A stretch of DNA of 64,000 nt from Geobacillus vulcani PSS1 (GCF_000733845.1 NZ_JPOI01000001.1:372001-436000), one strand, 5' to 3'. Numbered from the stretch's first letter, positions 44,005 to 53,638 are shown. Numbers and translations are program-made. Notes: generated by a model not told the origin, from the sequence alone.

Positions 44005-44442
44005 ATGGAACAAGAAAAACGCGCGGAACACTTGCTTTTGGCCGCATGGGCGACTGCGCTCATCGCCACCCTCGGAAGCCTTTATTTTTCGGAGGTGCTT
44101 GGGTACATTCCGTGCGACCTGTGCTGGTTTCAACGCATTTTTATGTATCCGCAAGTCATCATTTTAGGAATCGCCATCGTGTGCAAAGACGCTGCGGCAG
44201 CTCGTTATAGCTTCACACTGTCATTGATTGGCGGGGGCATTTCCTTGTATCATTATGGACTGCAAAAAATCCCGCTTCTTCAAGAATACGCCATCAGCTG
44301 CGGCCGCATTCCGTGCACAGGGCAATATATCAACTGGCTTGGGTTTATCACCATTCCATTCTTGGCGCTAACTGCCTTTATGATCATTATGTTGCTAAGT
44401 TGGACCATCATGCGCCAACAAAGAAAGGGGAGCGAACATTGA
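44005..44442 (+). CDS. bdbC: BdbC-like thiol-disulfide oxidoreductase (DsbB family)
   Basis: Four-segment membrane protein of 145 residues of the DsbB/BdbC family. The first cysteine pair is in YIPCDLCWFQRIFMYPQV and the second in EYAISCGRIPCTGQY, both facing outward. It passes electrons from a thioredoxin-like partner to quinone during extracytoplasmic disulfide formation. GAAGGGGAG lies before the ATG at 44005. The following gene overlaps it by four bases and encodes the partner. Confidence 0.9.
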   Translation: MEQEKRAEHLLLAAWATALIATLGSLYFSEVLGYIPCDLCWFQRIFMYPQVIILGIAIVCKDAAAARYSFTLSLIGGGISLYHYGLQKIPLLQEYAISCGRIPCTGQYINWLGFITIPFLALTAFMIIMLLSWTIMRQQRKGSEH

Positions 44443-44912
44443 AAAAATTGCTCACATTTGGCGGCATCATCATCGCCCTATTTGCCGCCATCGCCTTTGT
44501 TACCTCCTATGAGCAAAACGAAGCAGCAAAAGGAAACCCTTACCATAAAAACAAGCTGCATCCGGCCACCATTGCCCAACTTGACGACCCGAACTACCGC
44601 AACATTATTTTGCCCGCGGAGTTGAAACAACAGCTGGCTGAGAAAAAGACGCTCACCGTTTACTTTTACAGCCCGACATGTCCACACTGCCAGCGGACAA
44701 CGCCGATCGTCGTGCCGCTAGCAAAGGAGCTCGGCATCGATTTAAAGCTGTTCAACTTGCTTGAATTCGAAGACGGATGGGATGCATACCATATTGAAGC
44801 CACCCCGACCATCGTCTATTACGAAAACGGAAAAGAGAGGAAACGCATCGAAGGATATCATGATGAACAAGCGTTCCGAAACTGGTTTTCCTCATTGCAC
44901 AGTGACAAGTGA
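44439..44912 (+). CDS. membrane-anchored thioredoxin-like protein, partner of BdbC
   Basis: Protein of 157 residues: an N-terminal signal-anchor (LLTFGGIIIALFAAIAFV) followed by a thioredoxin fold with the redox site YFYSPTCPHCQRTTP (CPHC) and the cis-proline motif EATPTIVYYENGK. The CPHC sequence is that of DsbA-like oxidants. It is shorter than BdbD proteins (about 220 residues), lacking a DsbA helical insert, so it is closer to a simple thioredoxin. The start is TTG at 44439, inside the bdbC stop (TTGA overlap), so it is translationally coupled. Confidence 0.85.
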   Translation: MKKLLTFGGIIIALFAAIAFVTSYEQNEAAKGNPYHKNKLHPATIAQLDDPNYRNIILPAELKQQLAEKKTLTVYFYSPTCPHCQRTTPIVVPLAKELGIDLKLFNLLEFEDGWDAYHIEATPTIVYYENGKERKRIEGYHDEQAFRNWFSSLHSDK

Positions 44913-44953
44913 AGTGGGATAAAAGCGAGCATTTTTATATTGAATGCTTCTGA

Positions 44954-45634
44954 AAAAATGGTAGCCTGCAATCTGGAACCGTCAAACAAGGGACAGCAAA
45001 GCTCTACAAAAAGAGAAAGAAATGGTATTTCGCCATCACCATCACGTTTGAAGTGGAACCGCGACACGAAACCAGGGTGATGGGTGTTGACTTGGGACTT
45101 CGCTATATTGCCGTTGCCAGCGTAGGAACGAAATCGTTGTTTTTCAAAGGGAATCAATGCGCCTTCATTCGCCGACGATATGCGGCTCTGCGGCGAACAT
45201 TGGGTAAAGCCAAGAAGCTCCAGATGATTCGCAAAATCGGCCATAAAGAATCCCGCTGGATGAAGGATGTGAACCACAAAATCAGCTGTCAAATTGTCTA
45301 TTTTGCCCTCGCCAACGGTGTTGGCGTGATTCGGATGGAAGAGTTGACGGGGATTCGAAAGCGGGCAACATCGGCCAAAGAAGCCGGTCGAAGCCTTCAT
45401 TCATGGGTGTTTCATCAACTGCAAACGATGATTGCCTACAAAGCCGAAATGGTCGGCATCCGGGTGGAATGGGTGAATCCGACCTACACAACTCAAACAT
45501 GCCGATGCGGGCATCGAGAGAAAGCGAACCGAAACGGCATCCGCTTCCGATGCCAAAAGTGCGGATACACCCTCCACGCCGACTTGAATGGCGCGATCAA
45601 CATCGCCAAAGCGATTTCAGGCTTCGCCGCCTAA
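44954..45634 (+). pseudogene. truncated tnpB (IS605/IS1341 family), RuvC core intact
   Basis: The frame opens after a TGA at 44951 with KNGSLQSGTVKQGTAKLYKK and runs to the normal TnpB C-terminus. The RuvC-like core is complete: VMGVDLGLRYIAV (first Asp), IRMEELTGI (Glu), the zinc finger CRCGHREKANRNGI and FRCQKCGYTLH, and ADLNGAINIAKA (last Asp). About 150 N-terminal residues are missing, with no start or tnpA nearby. It could only be translated from internal GTG codons such as 45053. TnpB is an RNA-guided DNA nuclease; without its N-terminal recognition domain it should be inactive. Confidence 0.85.
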
Positions 45635-45815
45635 CCTAGCCCACTGGTCGCAGGTGCGCCGCCCATTGGGGTACATCCTAACCCGATGGGACGGGGTGAT
45701 GACACACCCCCGAACTTGGGCGTTGTCCGAACCAGAAATGGATGAGGGCGTTAACGACCCAAGAATCCCACACCTTTAGGCGTGCGGATTGTCAAATCAC
45801 CCATTGGCTCGTCGC
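45635..45815 (+). ncRNA. relic guide-RNA (omega-RNA) end of the truncated tnpB element
   Basis: Downstream of tnpB the DNA is GC-rich and ends AAGAATCCCACACCTTTAGG then CGTGCGGATTGTCAA at 45795, the same right-end pattern as at 18013. In intact elements this is the scaffold of the TnpB guide RNA and the next about 20 bases are the guide. Here these are ATCACCCATTGGCTCGTCGC (45796-45815), which belong to the region now read as the yhcU tail. Confidence 0.65.
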
Positions 45816-46190
45816 AGGCGCATACACGCTGCACGGCCAAAGCCGCCTGCAAGTGAATTGCTTGGCATGAAAAGGAAAGGCAATGCCATGGCGAGCCAAA
45901 ATCTTTTGATTGCGAACAAACAGCCATTCATACTGTTCCAAATCCCCATGCTCCCCGATATATTCGATGACGGTAATGAGCGACTGCAACGCCGAAATGA
46001 TTTGGAAAGCCTCTTTCATCGTTCCATTATATTTAACGTGTTCGTGGTCCAGCGAAAGAATGCCCCATTCCTCAAATTGACGGATTTGTTCATCATCGAA
46101 GTAATACGGAAACACATCGGTATAAAAGTAGTTGAGCAAATACTGCATGTAATGCTCTTGCTCTGGAGTCGCCGCATACATCATTTTCAA
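45792..46190 (-). CDS. yhcU: YhcU-like protein with a tail altered by transposon DNA
   Basis: Encodes about 132 residues resembling B. subtilis YhcU (DUF5365): MKMMYAATPEQEHYMQYLLN, then FPYYFDDEQIRQFEEWGILS and YNGTMKEAFQIISALQSLIT. Function is unknown. The last about 20 residues (TCRRLWPCSVYAPATSQWVI) look foreign, and the stop TGA (45794-45792) falls inside the GTCAA right end of the tnpB element. The original C-terminus was probably lost or replaced. The start TTG at 46190 has AGGTGG in front. It may still be functional if the tail is dispensable. Confidence 0.72.
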   Translation of the reverse strand: MKMMYAATPEQEHYMQYLLNYFYTDVFPYYFDDEQIRQFEEWGILSLDHEHVKYNGTMKEAFQIISALQSLITVIEYIGEHGDLEQYEWLFVRNQKILARHGIAFPFHAKQFTCRRLWPCSVYAPATSQWVI

Positions 46191-46328
46191 CGTCCATACC
46201 ACCTTTTCTCGCCGCAATGCTTGCGTTCTCCATCAGTAAGACGATACTATGAGTGTACCATATCTCGCGCAAGGATAGGGGTAGAAAGTGTTTCCACAGC
46301 TAACAAACAATTGGGAGTGTGACAACTT

Positions 46329-47228
46329 TTGTGGACAAGAAAAGGCGATTGGCTGGAATGCATCATCCCTAGCTGGTGGAGCGGTTTGACGATTGAACAG
46401 CTCCTGAAAGACGTATGGGCCGCCTCGAAAAAGCTCGCCCACCGTTGGCGGATGGAACACGGCGTCAAACTGAACGGCCAGGCTGTTCCCTGGAAGACGG
46501 TGCTCAACGAACGCGACCGGCTTCAGCTTTACGCATATGAGCCGGAGCCGTCGTTCATCGTTCCAGAATATCGGGAGCTTTCGATTTTATGGGAGGACGA
46601 CCATCTGCTCGTCTTGAACAAAGAAGCCGGCATCGACATTCATCCGTCCGAACCGGGGCAAACCGGCACGCTCGCCAATGCGGTCGCGTTTTATTTGCAG
46701 TCGCAGGCAATTTTAACAAAAGTGCGCCACATTCACCGACTTGACCACGACACGTCGGGAGCGATTTTATTTGCCAAACACCCGCTCGCCGGTGCGACGC
46801 TCGATCGGATGCTCGCCCACCGCGCCATCAAGCGGACGTACGTCGCCCTTGTGCACGGTCGTTTGTCCCCGAAATCAGGAACCATTTCCGCGCCAATCGG
46901 CCGTGACCGCCACCATCCAACGCGCCGTCGCGTCTCGAAAACGGGGGCAAAAGCGGTGACACACTATCGCGTCATCAAAACATTCTCGTCAACATCGCTT
47001 GTCGAGCTTTCTCTCGAGACCGGACGGACGCACCAAATCCGCGTCCATTTGGCCCATCTCGGCCATCCACTCGTCGGCGATGTGCTTTATGGCGGCAAAC
47101 CAGTGTTTCACCGCCATGCGCTTCATGCCGCTAAGCTAACGTTCCGCCATCCGTTTACAAACGAAGAGGTCATTTGCCTCGCGCCAACAAGCGATTTTCC
47201 CACCGACCTTTCGCGCATTTACCATTGA
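46329..47228 (+). CDS. yhcT: RluA-family pseudouridine synthase YhcT
   Basis: Protein of 299 residues. The catalytic core has VRHIHRLDHDTSGAILFAKH, where the second Asp of RLDxxTSG is the nucleophile, then RTYVALVHGRL and LETGRTHQIRVHLAHLGHPL. A short N-terminal S4-like region (LLKDVWAASKKLAHRWRMEH) precedes it. It isomerises uridine in 23S rRNA or tRNA; the target is not known for YhcT. The start is TTG at 46329; GGGAG lies 12 bases upstream, so a downstream start cannot be excluded. Divergent from yhcU. Confidence 0.88.
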   Translation: MWTRKGDWLECIIPSWWSGLTIEQLLKDVWAASKKLAHRWRMEHGVKLNGQAVPWKTVLNERDRLQLYAYEPEPSFIVPEYRELSILWEDDHLLVLNKEAGIDIHPSEPGQTGTLANAVAFYLQSQAILTKVRHIHRLDHDTSGAILFAKHPLAGATLDRMLAHRAIKRTYVALVHGRLSPKSGTISAPIGRDRHHPTRRRVSKTGAKAVTHYRVIKTFSSTSLVELSLETGRTHQIRVHLAHLGHPLVGDVLYGGKPVFHRHALHAAKLTFRHPFTNEEVICLAPTSDFPTDLSRIYH

Positions 47229-47264
47229 TCTCCTCCGCCCTCCTTCGATGGGGGAGGAGATTTC
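47228..47264 (+). terminator. terminator after yhcT
   Basis: ATCTCCTCC ... GGAGGAGAT flanks a GC-rich inner stem, followed by TTCTC. It begins within the stop codon. Confidence 0.75.
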
Positions 47265-47275
47265 TCGCCCAAAAG

Positions 47276-47301
47276 AGAAAAGGCAGACATCCCTGTCTGC
47301 C
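47276..47301 (-). terminator. terminator after the MpfA-like gene
   Basis: On the minus strand GGCAGACAGGGATGTCTGCC is followed by TTTTCTCTTTT, one base after the gene's stop. Confidence 0.88.
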
Positions 47302-48645
47302 TTACAAACGCAATCCCTCCTCTTCGACGCCTGCCGCCTCCTCCTCTTTACTGAGCTCTTTTTTTGCCACTTCCAGCGATTTCACATGATGGCCGTCCAT
47401 TTCCTTCACCGTAAACAAGTAGCCATCGATTTCTACACTCTCGCCTGGTTTGATATCATAATGCTTCGTTAAAATCCAGCCGCCGATTGTATCGACGTCA
47501 TCATCATCAATGTCCAGCCCAAGCAAGTCATTCACTTCGCTGATCAGCACTTTGCCATCCAAGACAAATCGATCATCGTCCATTTTTTGAATCAGCGGCG
47601 TTTCATCAATATCAAACTCATCTTGGATTTCGCCAACGATCTCTTCCAAAATGTCCTCAACTGTAACCAGTCCAGACGTGCCGCCGTATTCATCAACCAA
47701 AATCGCCATATGGATGCGTTCTTTTTGCATTTTGACCAACAAATCGTGAATGGCGATCGATTCAATCACTTGAATGATTGGGCGGATATAGTCTTTCATT
47801 TGCTTTTCGTTGGACGGATTGGCGATAAAGTCCGTAAACACCTCTTTGACGTTGATGAGTCCAAGCACATGGTCTTTATCACCGTCAATGACCGGATAGC
47901 GCGTATACTTTTCTTCGCGAATGATGTCCATGTTTTCCTTGACGCTTTTGTTAATATCGAGCGCCACAATTTCTTTGCGCGGCACCATAATTTCTTTCGC
48001 TATGCGGTCGTCAAAACGAAAAATGTTATTGACATAGCGGTACTCTGACTGATTGATCTCCCCGCTCTTGTAGCTTTCCGATAAAATTAGGCGCAACTCC
48101 TCCTCAGAGTGGGCGATTTCATGCTCCGAAACCGGCCTGAGGCCAAACAGGCGCGTCACAAGCCGCGCAGAGTTGTTGAGTGTCCAAATGAACGGATACA
48201 TGATTTTGTAAAACCAGATGAGCGGCTGAGCCGTAAACAGCGTAATCGCTTCCGCCTTATGAATGGCAAACGTCTTTGGCGCTAATTCACCGACGACGAC
48301 ATGCAAAAAGGTGATGAGCGAAAACGAAATGATAAACGCTAAAAAATGGGAGACGGATTCCGACAAATGGAGGCGTTCAAACAGCGGCAGCAACATCCGC
48401 GCCACCGTCGGCTCCCCAAGCCAGCCAAGGCCAAGCGAAGTGAGCGTAATGCCCAGCTGGTTCGCCGATAAATAGCCGTCCAAATTCGAAATCACTTTTT
48501 TCGCCGCGACCGCCCGTCGATTCCCTTCATTGACAAGCTGATCGATGCGCGAGCTGCGCACTTTGACGATCGCAAATTCCGAAGCGACAAAAAAGGCGGT
48601 GCAAGCGATGAGAAACGCCACCAACAGCAAACTGGCTATATCCAA
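47302..48645 (-). CDS. CNNM/CBS membrane protein, MpfA/YhdP-like Mg2+ exporter
   Basis: Protein of 447 residues: CNNM membrane domain with four segments ([40 protein letters not shown]), two CBS domains (about 210-330; [34 protein letters not shown]) and a CorC_HlyC domain (350-430). It matches B. subtilis YhdP (MpfA), which exports magnesium. The start is TTG at 48645, aligned to the YhdP N-terminus (MDI...) with GGAG upstream. A longer frame to 48705 contains a strong AGGAGGTG that is not followed by a usual start at normal spacing. Ends in an acidic tail. Confidence 0.87.
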   Translation of the reverse strand: MDIASLLLVAFLIACTAFFVASEFAIVKVRSSRIDQLVNEGNRRAVAAKKVISNLDGYLSANQLGITLTSLGLGWLGEPTVARMLLPLFERLHLSESVSHFLAFIISFSLITFLHVVVGELAPKTFAIHKAEAITLFTAQPLIWFYKIMYPFIWTLNNSARLVTRLFGLRPVSEHEIAHSEEELRLILSESYKSGEINQSEYRYVNNIFRFDDRIAKEIMVPRKEIVALDINKSVKENMDIIREEKYTRYPVIDGDKDHVLGLINVKEVFTDFIANPSNEKQMKDYIRPIIQVIESIAIHDLLVKMQKERIHMAILVDEYGGTSGLVTVEDILEEIVGEIQDEFDIDETPLIQKMDDDRFVLDGKVLISEVNDLLGLDIDDDDVDTIGGWILTKHYDIKPGESVEIDGYLFTVKEMDGHHVKSLEVAKKELSKEEEAAGVEEEGLRL

Positions 48646-48756
48646 TTCGTCTCCGAGCGCGGATGAAGCGCCCAGGTTACACCTCCTGCACACAAAAGTT
48701 TCCATTGCAGCTGATAGACGATGATGCCGCTGGGCTGTCTTAGACAGCCCAATATG

Positions 48757-49449
48757 TTACGATTCCTCATTATTGTTCCCTTGGGTAAAAATGAGCACAT
48801 ATTTCAGCAGTTCAAACACGGCGATCAACGTTGCCGCAACGTATGTCAGCGCCGCCGCGCCAAGCACTTTGTTCACGCCGCGCGTTTCGTTTGGAGCGAT
48901 GATCCCTTCAGCGAGCATAAATCGTTTCGCCCGCGCGCTCGCATTAAACTCGACCGGCAACGTAATGACTTGGAACGCCACCGCCAGCGAGAAAAACAAA
49001 ATGCCGAGACCGATCAATGAAAATTGATGGAGCAAAAACCCAACCAGCAGCAAAAACGGAGCCACGCCGGAAGCCAAGTTCACAACGGGAAACATCCGGT
49101 GGCGAAGGACGAGTGCAGCGTAGCCTTGCTGGTGTTGAACAGCGTGGCCGACCTCATGAGCGGCAACAGAAATAGAAGCGATCGAACGCCCATAAAAGAC
49201 CGGCTCCGACAAACGGACCGTTCGGGAAATCGGATCGTAATGGTCCGAAAGCCGCCCTGGCACGACCTCCACCGGCACATGGTGCAACCCGTGACGGTCT
49301 AAAATCATGCGCGCCACTTCCGCCCCCGTCAATCCCGATGAGGCTGGAACTTCAGACCAGGCATTGAAATTGCTTGATACCTTCCACTGCGCCCAAAGCG
49401 AGATCAAGAAGGCGATAAAAATGAAAATATCCATCGGATGGAATAGCAT
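48757..49449 (-). CDS. yugP: zinc metallopeptidase YugP
   Basis: Membrane protein of 230 residues with the zinc-binding HExxH in ISVAAHEVGHAVQHQQ (about residue 97), and hydrophobic segments at the N-terminus (IFIFIAFLISLWAQWKV) and after the active site (LASGVAPFLLLVGFLL, LGILFFSLAVAFQVI, LTYVAATLIAVFELLKYVL). The family is a neutral zinc metallopeptidase of unknown substrate. The ATG at 49449 has GGAGGG in front. A GGGCTGTC/GACAGCCC hairpin (48733-48751) follows the stop without a T tract. Confidence 0.87.
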   Translation of the reverse strand: MLFHPMDIFIFIAFLISLWAQWKVSSNFNAWSEVPASSGLTGAEVARMILDRHGLHHVPVEVVPGRLSDHYDPISRTVRLSEPVFYGRSIASISVAAHEVGHAVQHQQGYAALVLRHRMFPVVNLASGVAPFLLLVGFLLHQFSLIGLGILFFSLAVAFQVITLPVEFNASARAKRFMLAEGIIAPNETRGVNKVLGAAALTYVAATLIAVFELLKYVLIFTQGNNNEES

Positions 49450-49544
49450 GGCAGCACCCTCCGTTTTTTCGTTTGTCAAATGTGTATACTATTATTTATT
49501 GTACTTGCCCGCTATTTCATACGTCAAACGGCCCGCTCCGGTTT

Positions 49545-49574
49545 CAAAAAAAAGAGCGCCTGCATCGAGGCGCT
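49545..49574 (-). terminator. terminator after the aldo/keto reductase gene
   Basis: On the minus strand AGCGCCTCGATGCAGGCGCT is followed by CTTTTTTTT. It separates this gene from yugP on the same strand. Confidence 0.88.
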
Positions 49575-49592
49575 ATTTAGCTGATGGGGACA

Positions 49593-50420
49593 TCAAAAAT
49601 TGAAATTGTCTGGGTCAGGACCGACCCGTTTGTTCAAGTTCAACGCGTCGATCTGTTTCATTTCTTCATCGGTCAGCGAGAAATCAAAAAGATCAGCGTT
49701 TTCTTTGATCCGCGCCGGCGTCACCGACTTTGGAATCGTGACAACGCGGTGCTGCAAGTCCCAACGCAGCACAACCTGCGCCGGCGTTTTTCCGTATTTG
49801 CGCCCGATGTCAACGATCGTCGGCTCGTTTAAAATTTCCCCGCGCATGAGCGGTGACCATGCTTCAAGCTGGATGCCGTTTTCTTGGCAAAACGCATGCA
49901 GCTCTTTTTGCGTCAGGCGCGGATGGTACTCGACCTGGTTGACCATCGGCTTGATTTCACAATCGGCCAGTACATCTTGCAAATGATGGATTTGAAAATT
50001 GCTTACGCCAATTGCGCGCACATACCCGTCTTTATATAGCTTTTCAAGCGCCTTGTACGTCTCTTTATATTTCCCTTTCACCGGCCAATGAACTAAATAC
50101 AAGTCGACGTAATCAAAACCGAGCTTTTTCAAGCTTTTGTCAAACGCCTTTAGCGTCGTTTCATATCCCTGATCGGTGTTCCACACTTTCGTCGTCACAA
50201 ACACTTGCTCACGTGGAATGCCGGATTCGCGGATCGCTTGACCGACCCCTTCTTCGTTTTCATAAAAAGCGGCTGTATCGACATGGCGGTAGCCAACCTC
50301 GAGCGCGGTGCGCACCGCGCTTCTTACTTCCTCCCCTTCTTTGACTTTATAAACTCCAAGGCCGACCCAAGGCATTTTCACCCCGTTATGCAAGGTGGCA
50401 CAATCTTGCAGACCGTTCAT
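49593..50420 (-). CDS. yvgN: aldo/keto reductase (YvgN-like)
   Basis: Protein of 275 residues with a TIM barrel. The catalytic tetrad is visible: Asp and Tyr in [12 protein letters not shown], Lys in VFVTTKVWN and His in [14 protein letters not shown]; the NADPH-binding strand is [17 protein letters not shown]. YvgN of B. subtilis reduces glyoxal and methylglyoxal, and length and motifs fit it, though other YvgN/YtbE-type paralogues exist. The ATG at 50420 follows GAGGAGAGG. Transcribed alone. Confidence 0.88.
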   Translation of the reverse strand: MNGLQDCATLHNGVKMPWVGLGVYKVKEGEEVRSAVRTALEVGYRHVDTAAFYENEEGVGQAIRESGIPREQVFVTTKVWNTDQGYETTLKAFDKSLKKLGFDYVDLYLVHWPVKGKYKETYKALEKLYKDGYVRAIGVSNFQIHHLQDVLADCEIKPMVNQVEYHPRLTQKELHAFCQENGIQLEAWSPLMRGEILNEPTIVDIGRKYGKTPAQVVLRWDLQHRVVTIPKSVTPARIKENADLFDFSLTDEEMKQIDALNLNKRVGPDPDNFNF

Positions 50421-50545
50421 ATCCTCTCCTCCTCGAGCGTCATTATAGTTTCATTATGGGAAAAGAGGGAAAGAAAATCAAAATATATGCTTGCTATCCT
50501 TTCTCACTTTTCCACGTCCTTCTTGTTCTTTGCTTTAGGGGAAAA

Positions 50546-50578
50546 TCAACGAAAAAACGAGGGGAAACGTTCCCCTCG
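50546..50578 (-). terminator. terminator downstream of dctP
   Basis: On the minus strand CGAGGGGAACGTTTCCCCTCG is followed by TTTTTTCG. It lies about 120 bases after the dctP stop, leaving a longer 3' region. I see no gene between. Confidence 0.8.
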
Positions 50579-50700
50579 CGCTATCATTGCATCCTTTTTC
50601 ATCCACTCGGCAATTGGCGGCGTGCGGCGCCTTTCCTGACACAGCCAGAAACGTGCGGACGGAAAAGCTGTCAATTGGACTTGCAGAGCGCTCCTGCCAC

Positions 50701-51963
50701 TTATTTGGCCACGCTCACCGAGGAGCGCTCCACTTCAGCTTCGTTCGGATGAAACTCGTTTTCCATTTTCGAAACAACCACCGTCGCTACAGCATTGCCG
50801 ATAATATTCGTAATCGCCCGCGCTTCCGACATGAAGCGGTCAACCCCAAGGAGCAAGGCGATGCCTTCAACCGGAATCATCGGGAACGCCGCCAAAGTCG
50901 CTGCCAACGTAATGAATCCCGAACCGGTAACCCCCGCTGCCCCTTTCGAGGTGAGCATTAAGACGCCAAGTAACGTCAACTCTTGCCAAATGGTTAAATC
51001 AATACCGTACGCTTGGGCGATGAAAATAGCTGCCATCGACAAGTAAATCGATGTGCCGTCTAGGTTGAACGAATATCCTGTCGGAACGACAAGACCGACA
51101 ACCGATTTGGAGCACCCATATTTTTCGAGCCGCTCCATCAGCCGCGGCAGCGCTGATTCAGACGAAGAGGTGCCCAAAACAAGCAACAATTCCTCTTTAA
51201 TATAAGCAAGAAACTGAAAAATGTTGAATCCGTAAAACTTGGCAATCCCGCCAAGCACGACGAAAATGAAGAGGGCCATCGTAATGTAAACAGACCCCAT
51301 CAATTTGCCGAGCGACACGAGCGAACCAAGGCCGAACGTGCCGATCGTGTACGCCATCGCGCCGAACGCAGCGATCGGCGACACCTTCATCACCATGTTG
51401 ACGACGCCGAAAAAAATTTCCGCCAGTCGTTCAAATAAGGAAATCACTGGTTTTGCTTTTTCCCCAAGCGCGGCAGCCGCTAAGCCGAACAACACAGCGA
51501 AGAAGAGCACCGGAAGCAGTTGGCCGCTCGCCATCGCGGCAACGACGTTGTCGGGAATGATGCTTAAGATGAAATCAACAAAACTGTGGCTGGTTTCTGC
51601 TGCTTGTTTTGTGTATTGCGAAATGTCGCCGCCTTTTACTGCATCGGTATGAAATCCGACCCCTGGTTTCACAAGGTTGACGACGACAATCCCGATCGCC
51701 AACGCAAACGTCGTTACAATTTCAAAATAAATAAGCGCCTTGCCGCCGATGCGGCCGACCTTTTTCAAATCGCCCATGTTGCCGATTCCGATGACGACGG
51801 TGAAGAAAATGATCGGGGCGATCACCATTTTAATCAGCTTAATAAATCCGTCTGCTAATACTTTTAATTTCGCGCCAAATTCCGGAAATACAAATCCGAC
51901 GATAATCCCCAAAATGATGCCGATGATGACTTGTACCGTCAAGTTTTTCAGCTTTCCCCGCAT
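50701..51963 (-). CDS. dctP: C4-dicarboxylate:cation symporter DctP
   Basis: Membrane protein of 420 residues of the DAACS family. It imports succinate, fumarate or malate with Na+ or H+. Family marks are the serine-rich loop [20 protein letters not shown] and the substrate-binding motif [20 protein letters not shown], then [20 protein letters not shown]. The length equals B. subtilis DctP (YdbH). It lies next to dctB and the dctS/dctR regulators, all of one uptake locus. The ATG at 51963 has GGAGTGGGAG in front. DctR probably activates its promoter. Confidence 0.93.
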   Translation of the reverse strand: MRGKLKNLTVQVIIGIILGIIVGFVFPEFGAKLKVLADGFIKLIKMVIAPIIFFTVVIGIGNMGDLKKVGRIGGKALIYFEIVTTFALAIGIVVVNLVKPGVGFHTDAVKGGDISQYTKQAAETSHSFVDFILSIIPDNVVAAMASGQLLPVLFFAVLFGLAAAALGEKAKPVISLFERLAEIFFGVVNMVMKVSPIAAFGAMAYTIGTFGLGSLVSLGKLMGSVYITMALFIFVVLGGIAKFYGFNIFQFLAYIKEELLLVLGTSSSESALPRLMERLEKYGCSKSVVGLVVPTGYSFNLDGTSIYLSMAAIFIAQAYGIDLTIWQELTLLGVLMLTSKGAAGVTGSGFITLAATLAAFPMIPVEGIALLLGVDRFMSEARAITNIIGNAVATVVVSKMENEFHPNEAEVERSSVSVAK

Positions 51964-52345
51964 TTCTCCCACTCCTTTCAATGTATTGACAACGCTTTCA
52001 ATACTATCATAAAGAAAAATCATTGAAATCAAAATATTATGGTGATAATGGTCGTTTTGGTCTTTTTGGTCTTAACGCTCGCATGGGTGTTTCCCTTAAA
52101 CGCCCCTTCCGCCTGCACCAAAGGCGCAGCGGGGAGAGAGTCTTGGAAACATCCGTCCCGCGACAAACTGTCAGCAAAGCTCTCCCCATGCGTCCGACGA
52201 TTCAGCCGCTTTACAAAGACCACTGATTCATTTCCTGCCTGCGCTGATTGCGTGGAAATGAGGGCTTTCTTAGCTGGAGATGATCAAAAGAGGCTGATTC
52301 AAAAATTTGGTGAAGGAAAGTTACGCATTTATACGTTGATAAGAA
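51964..52345. other. intergenic region between dctP and dctB
   Basis: About 380 bases holding the dctP promoter region (TATGAT on the minus strand near 51999) and otherwise no gene I can support. A plus-strand frame runs through it but lacks a ribosome site and enters dctB antisense, so it is not called. Confidence 0.5.
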
Positions 52346-52375
52346 AAGGGCGTCCCGTTATTTTTCGGACCCCCT
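52346..52375 (-). terminator. terminator after dctB
   Basis: On the minus strand GGGGTCCG, loop, CGGGACGCCC with one bulge is followed by TTTTCTT, immediately after the dctB stop. Confidence 0.65.
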
Positions 52376-53421
52376 CATTCACACGATTGTTTCACTTCAT
52401 TCAACAGCTTGGAACCAAACTGCCGCGTAAATTCCTCATACAGCGGCGTAAACGTTTGCTTCCATTTCTTTTTGTCCATTTCCGACAACATGTACAGATG
52501 GACCCCACCCCGCCGTTCAAGCTGCCTAAGCTCCTGTTCGTTTTGTTCCGTTGACTGTTTCCAATTCCAATGCGTCGCTTCAGCCATGGCTTCCTCAATG
52601 CTTCGTTGGATATCTTTCGGAAGATGATCCCAAAACGATTGGTTCATCATGACGACATAACCGAGATACCCGTGGTCGCTGATCGTAATATACGGTTGGA
52701 ATTTGTAAAACCCTTTCGAATAAATATTGGAAATCGTATTTTCCTGTCCGTCAAACTTATGCTGTTCAAGCTCCTGATAAACACGGTCAAATGAAACGGC
52801 AACCGGTTCACCGCCAAGCAAACGAAACTGCTTTTCGATCACTTCGCTTGGCATAATGCGAAAGCGCAAGCCTCGAAAATCGTCCGGTTTAATCAACGGG
52901 CGGTTCGTGCCCATCATTTGCTTAAACCCGTTGCTCCAAAACGCCAACCCTTTAATCCCTTTCGCCTCGAGCATCTGAAGCAGCTCAACTCCCACCTTGC
53001 CGGTAAGCACGCAGCGAACATGTTCATCATCGCGGAACAAAAATGGCAAATCGAGCACTTGCCACTCAGGGATCAACTCCGTCACTTTCGAAAACGATGG
53101 CGCGATCATTTGCACGTCGCCGCGCAGCAGTGCATCAAGCTCTTCCCCATCCGAATAAAGCGAGCCGTTTGGGAACACTTCGACTTTGACGCGGCCGTTT
53201 GTTTTTTGCTCAACGAGTTCGGCAAACTTTTGCGCCGCCAGCCCTTTTGGCGTATTCTCTGCTACCACATGGCTGAAATAAATAATGATTTGCTTTTTCA
53301 ACCCCTTTTGCTCGTCGTCATAAACCAGTGGTTCATGTCCCAGTTGACGGCTCGCTGCCCAGCCGATCAGACCGAAGCCGACAAACAAAAGGATTGCCCA
53401 TGGTCTCCATCTTTTCCCCAT
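52375..53421 (-). CDS. dctB: DctB, extracytoplasmic C4-dicarboxylate-binding protein
   Basis: Protein of 348 residues of the TRAP-type DctP solute-binding fold. The N-terminal hydrophobic segment (WAILLFVGFGLIGWAASRQL) has no lipobox cysteine, so it is likely a membrane anchor or uncleaved signal. The family signature GLRFRIMPSEVIEKQFRLLG with its binding arginine is near residue 180. In B. subtilis DctB is a co-sensor with DctS for dicarboxylates rather than a transporter part, and no TRAP permease genes occur here. It is divergent from dctS. Confidence 0.9.
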   Translation of the reverse strand: MGKRWRPWAILLFVGFGLIGWAASRQLGHEPLVYDDEQKGLKKQIIIYFSHVVAENTPKGLAAQKFAELVEQKTNGRVKVEVFPNGSLYSDGEELDALLRGDVQMIAPSFSKVTELIPEWQVLDLPFLFRDDEHVRCVLTGKVGVELLQMLEAKGIKGLAFWSNGFKQMMGTNRPLIKPDDFRGLRFRIMPSEVIEKQFRLLGGEPVAVSFDRVYQELEQHKFDGQENTISNIYSKGFYKFQPYITISDHGYLGYVVMMNQSFWDHLPKDIQRSIEEAMAEATHWNWKQSTEQNEQELRQLERRGGVHLYMLSEMDKKKWKQTFTPLYEEFTRQFGSKLLNEVKQSCE

Positions 53422-53638
53422 TGTTCACACCGTTCTTTCATCCATCCTATTGCTAAAATGGCACTTCAGCACAATGCTCCCCGCCGACTCGAATCATTGG
53501 AGCAAAAAAGCAGCTGGAGCTCACGGATTCGGTTTGAGAGCAGCAATCGCCACGCCTTACGTATGCCCCATCTGCGATGCTGGCGGGAAGAATATTTGTT
53601 CCCCACCGCCATTTTACACCTTTCGTTTCTTCCTATTC

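Noticed and set aside
52039..52554. Plus-strand open frame of 171 codons between dctP and dctB
   Set aside because: It lacks a ribosome site and its second half is antisense to dctB, which is a clear gene.
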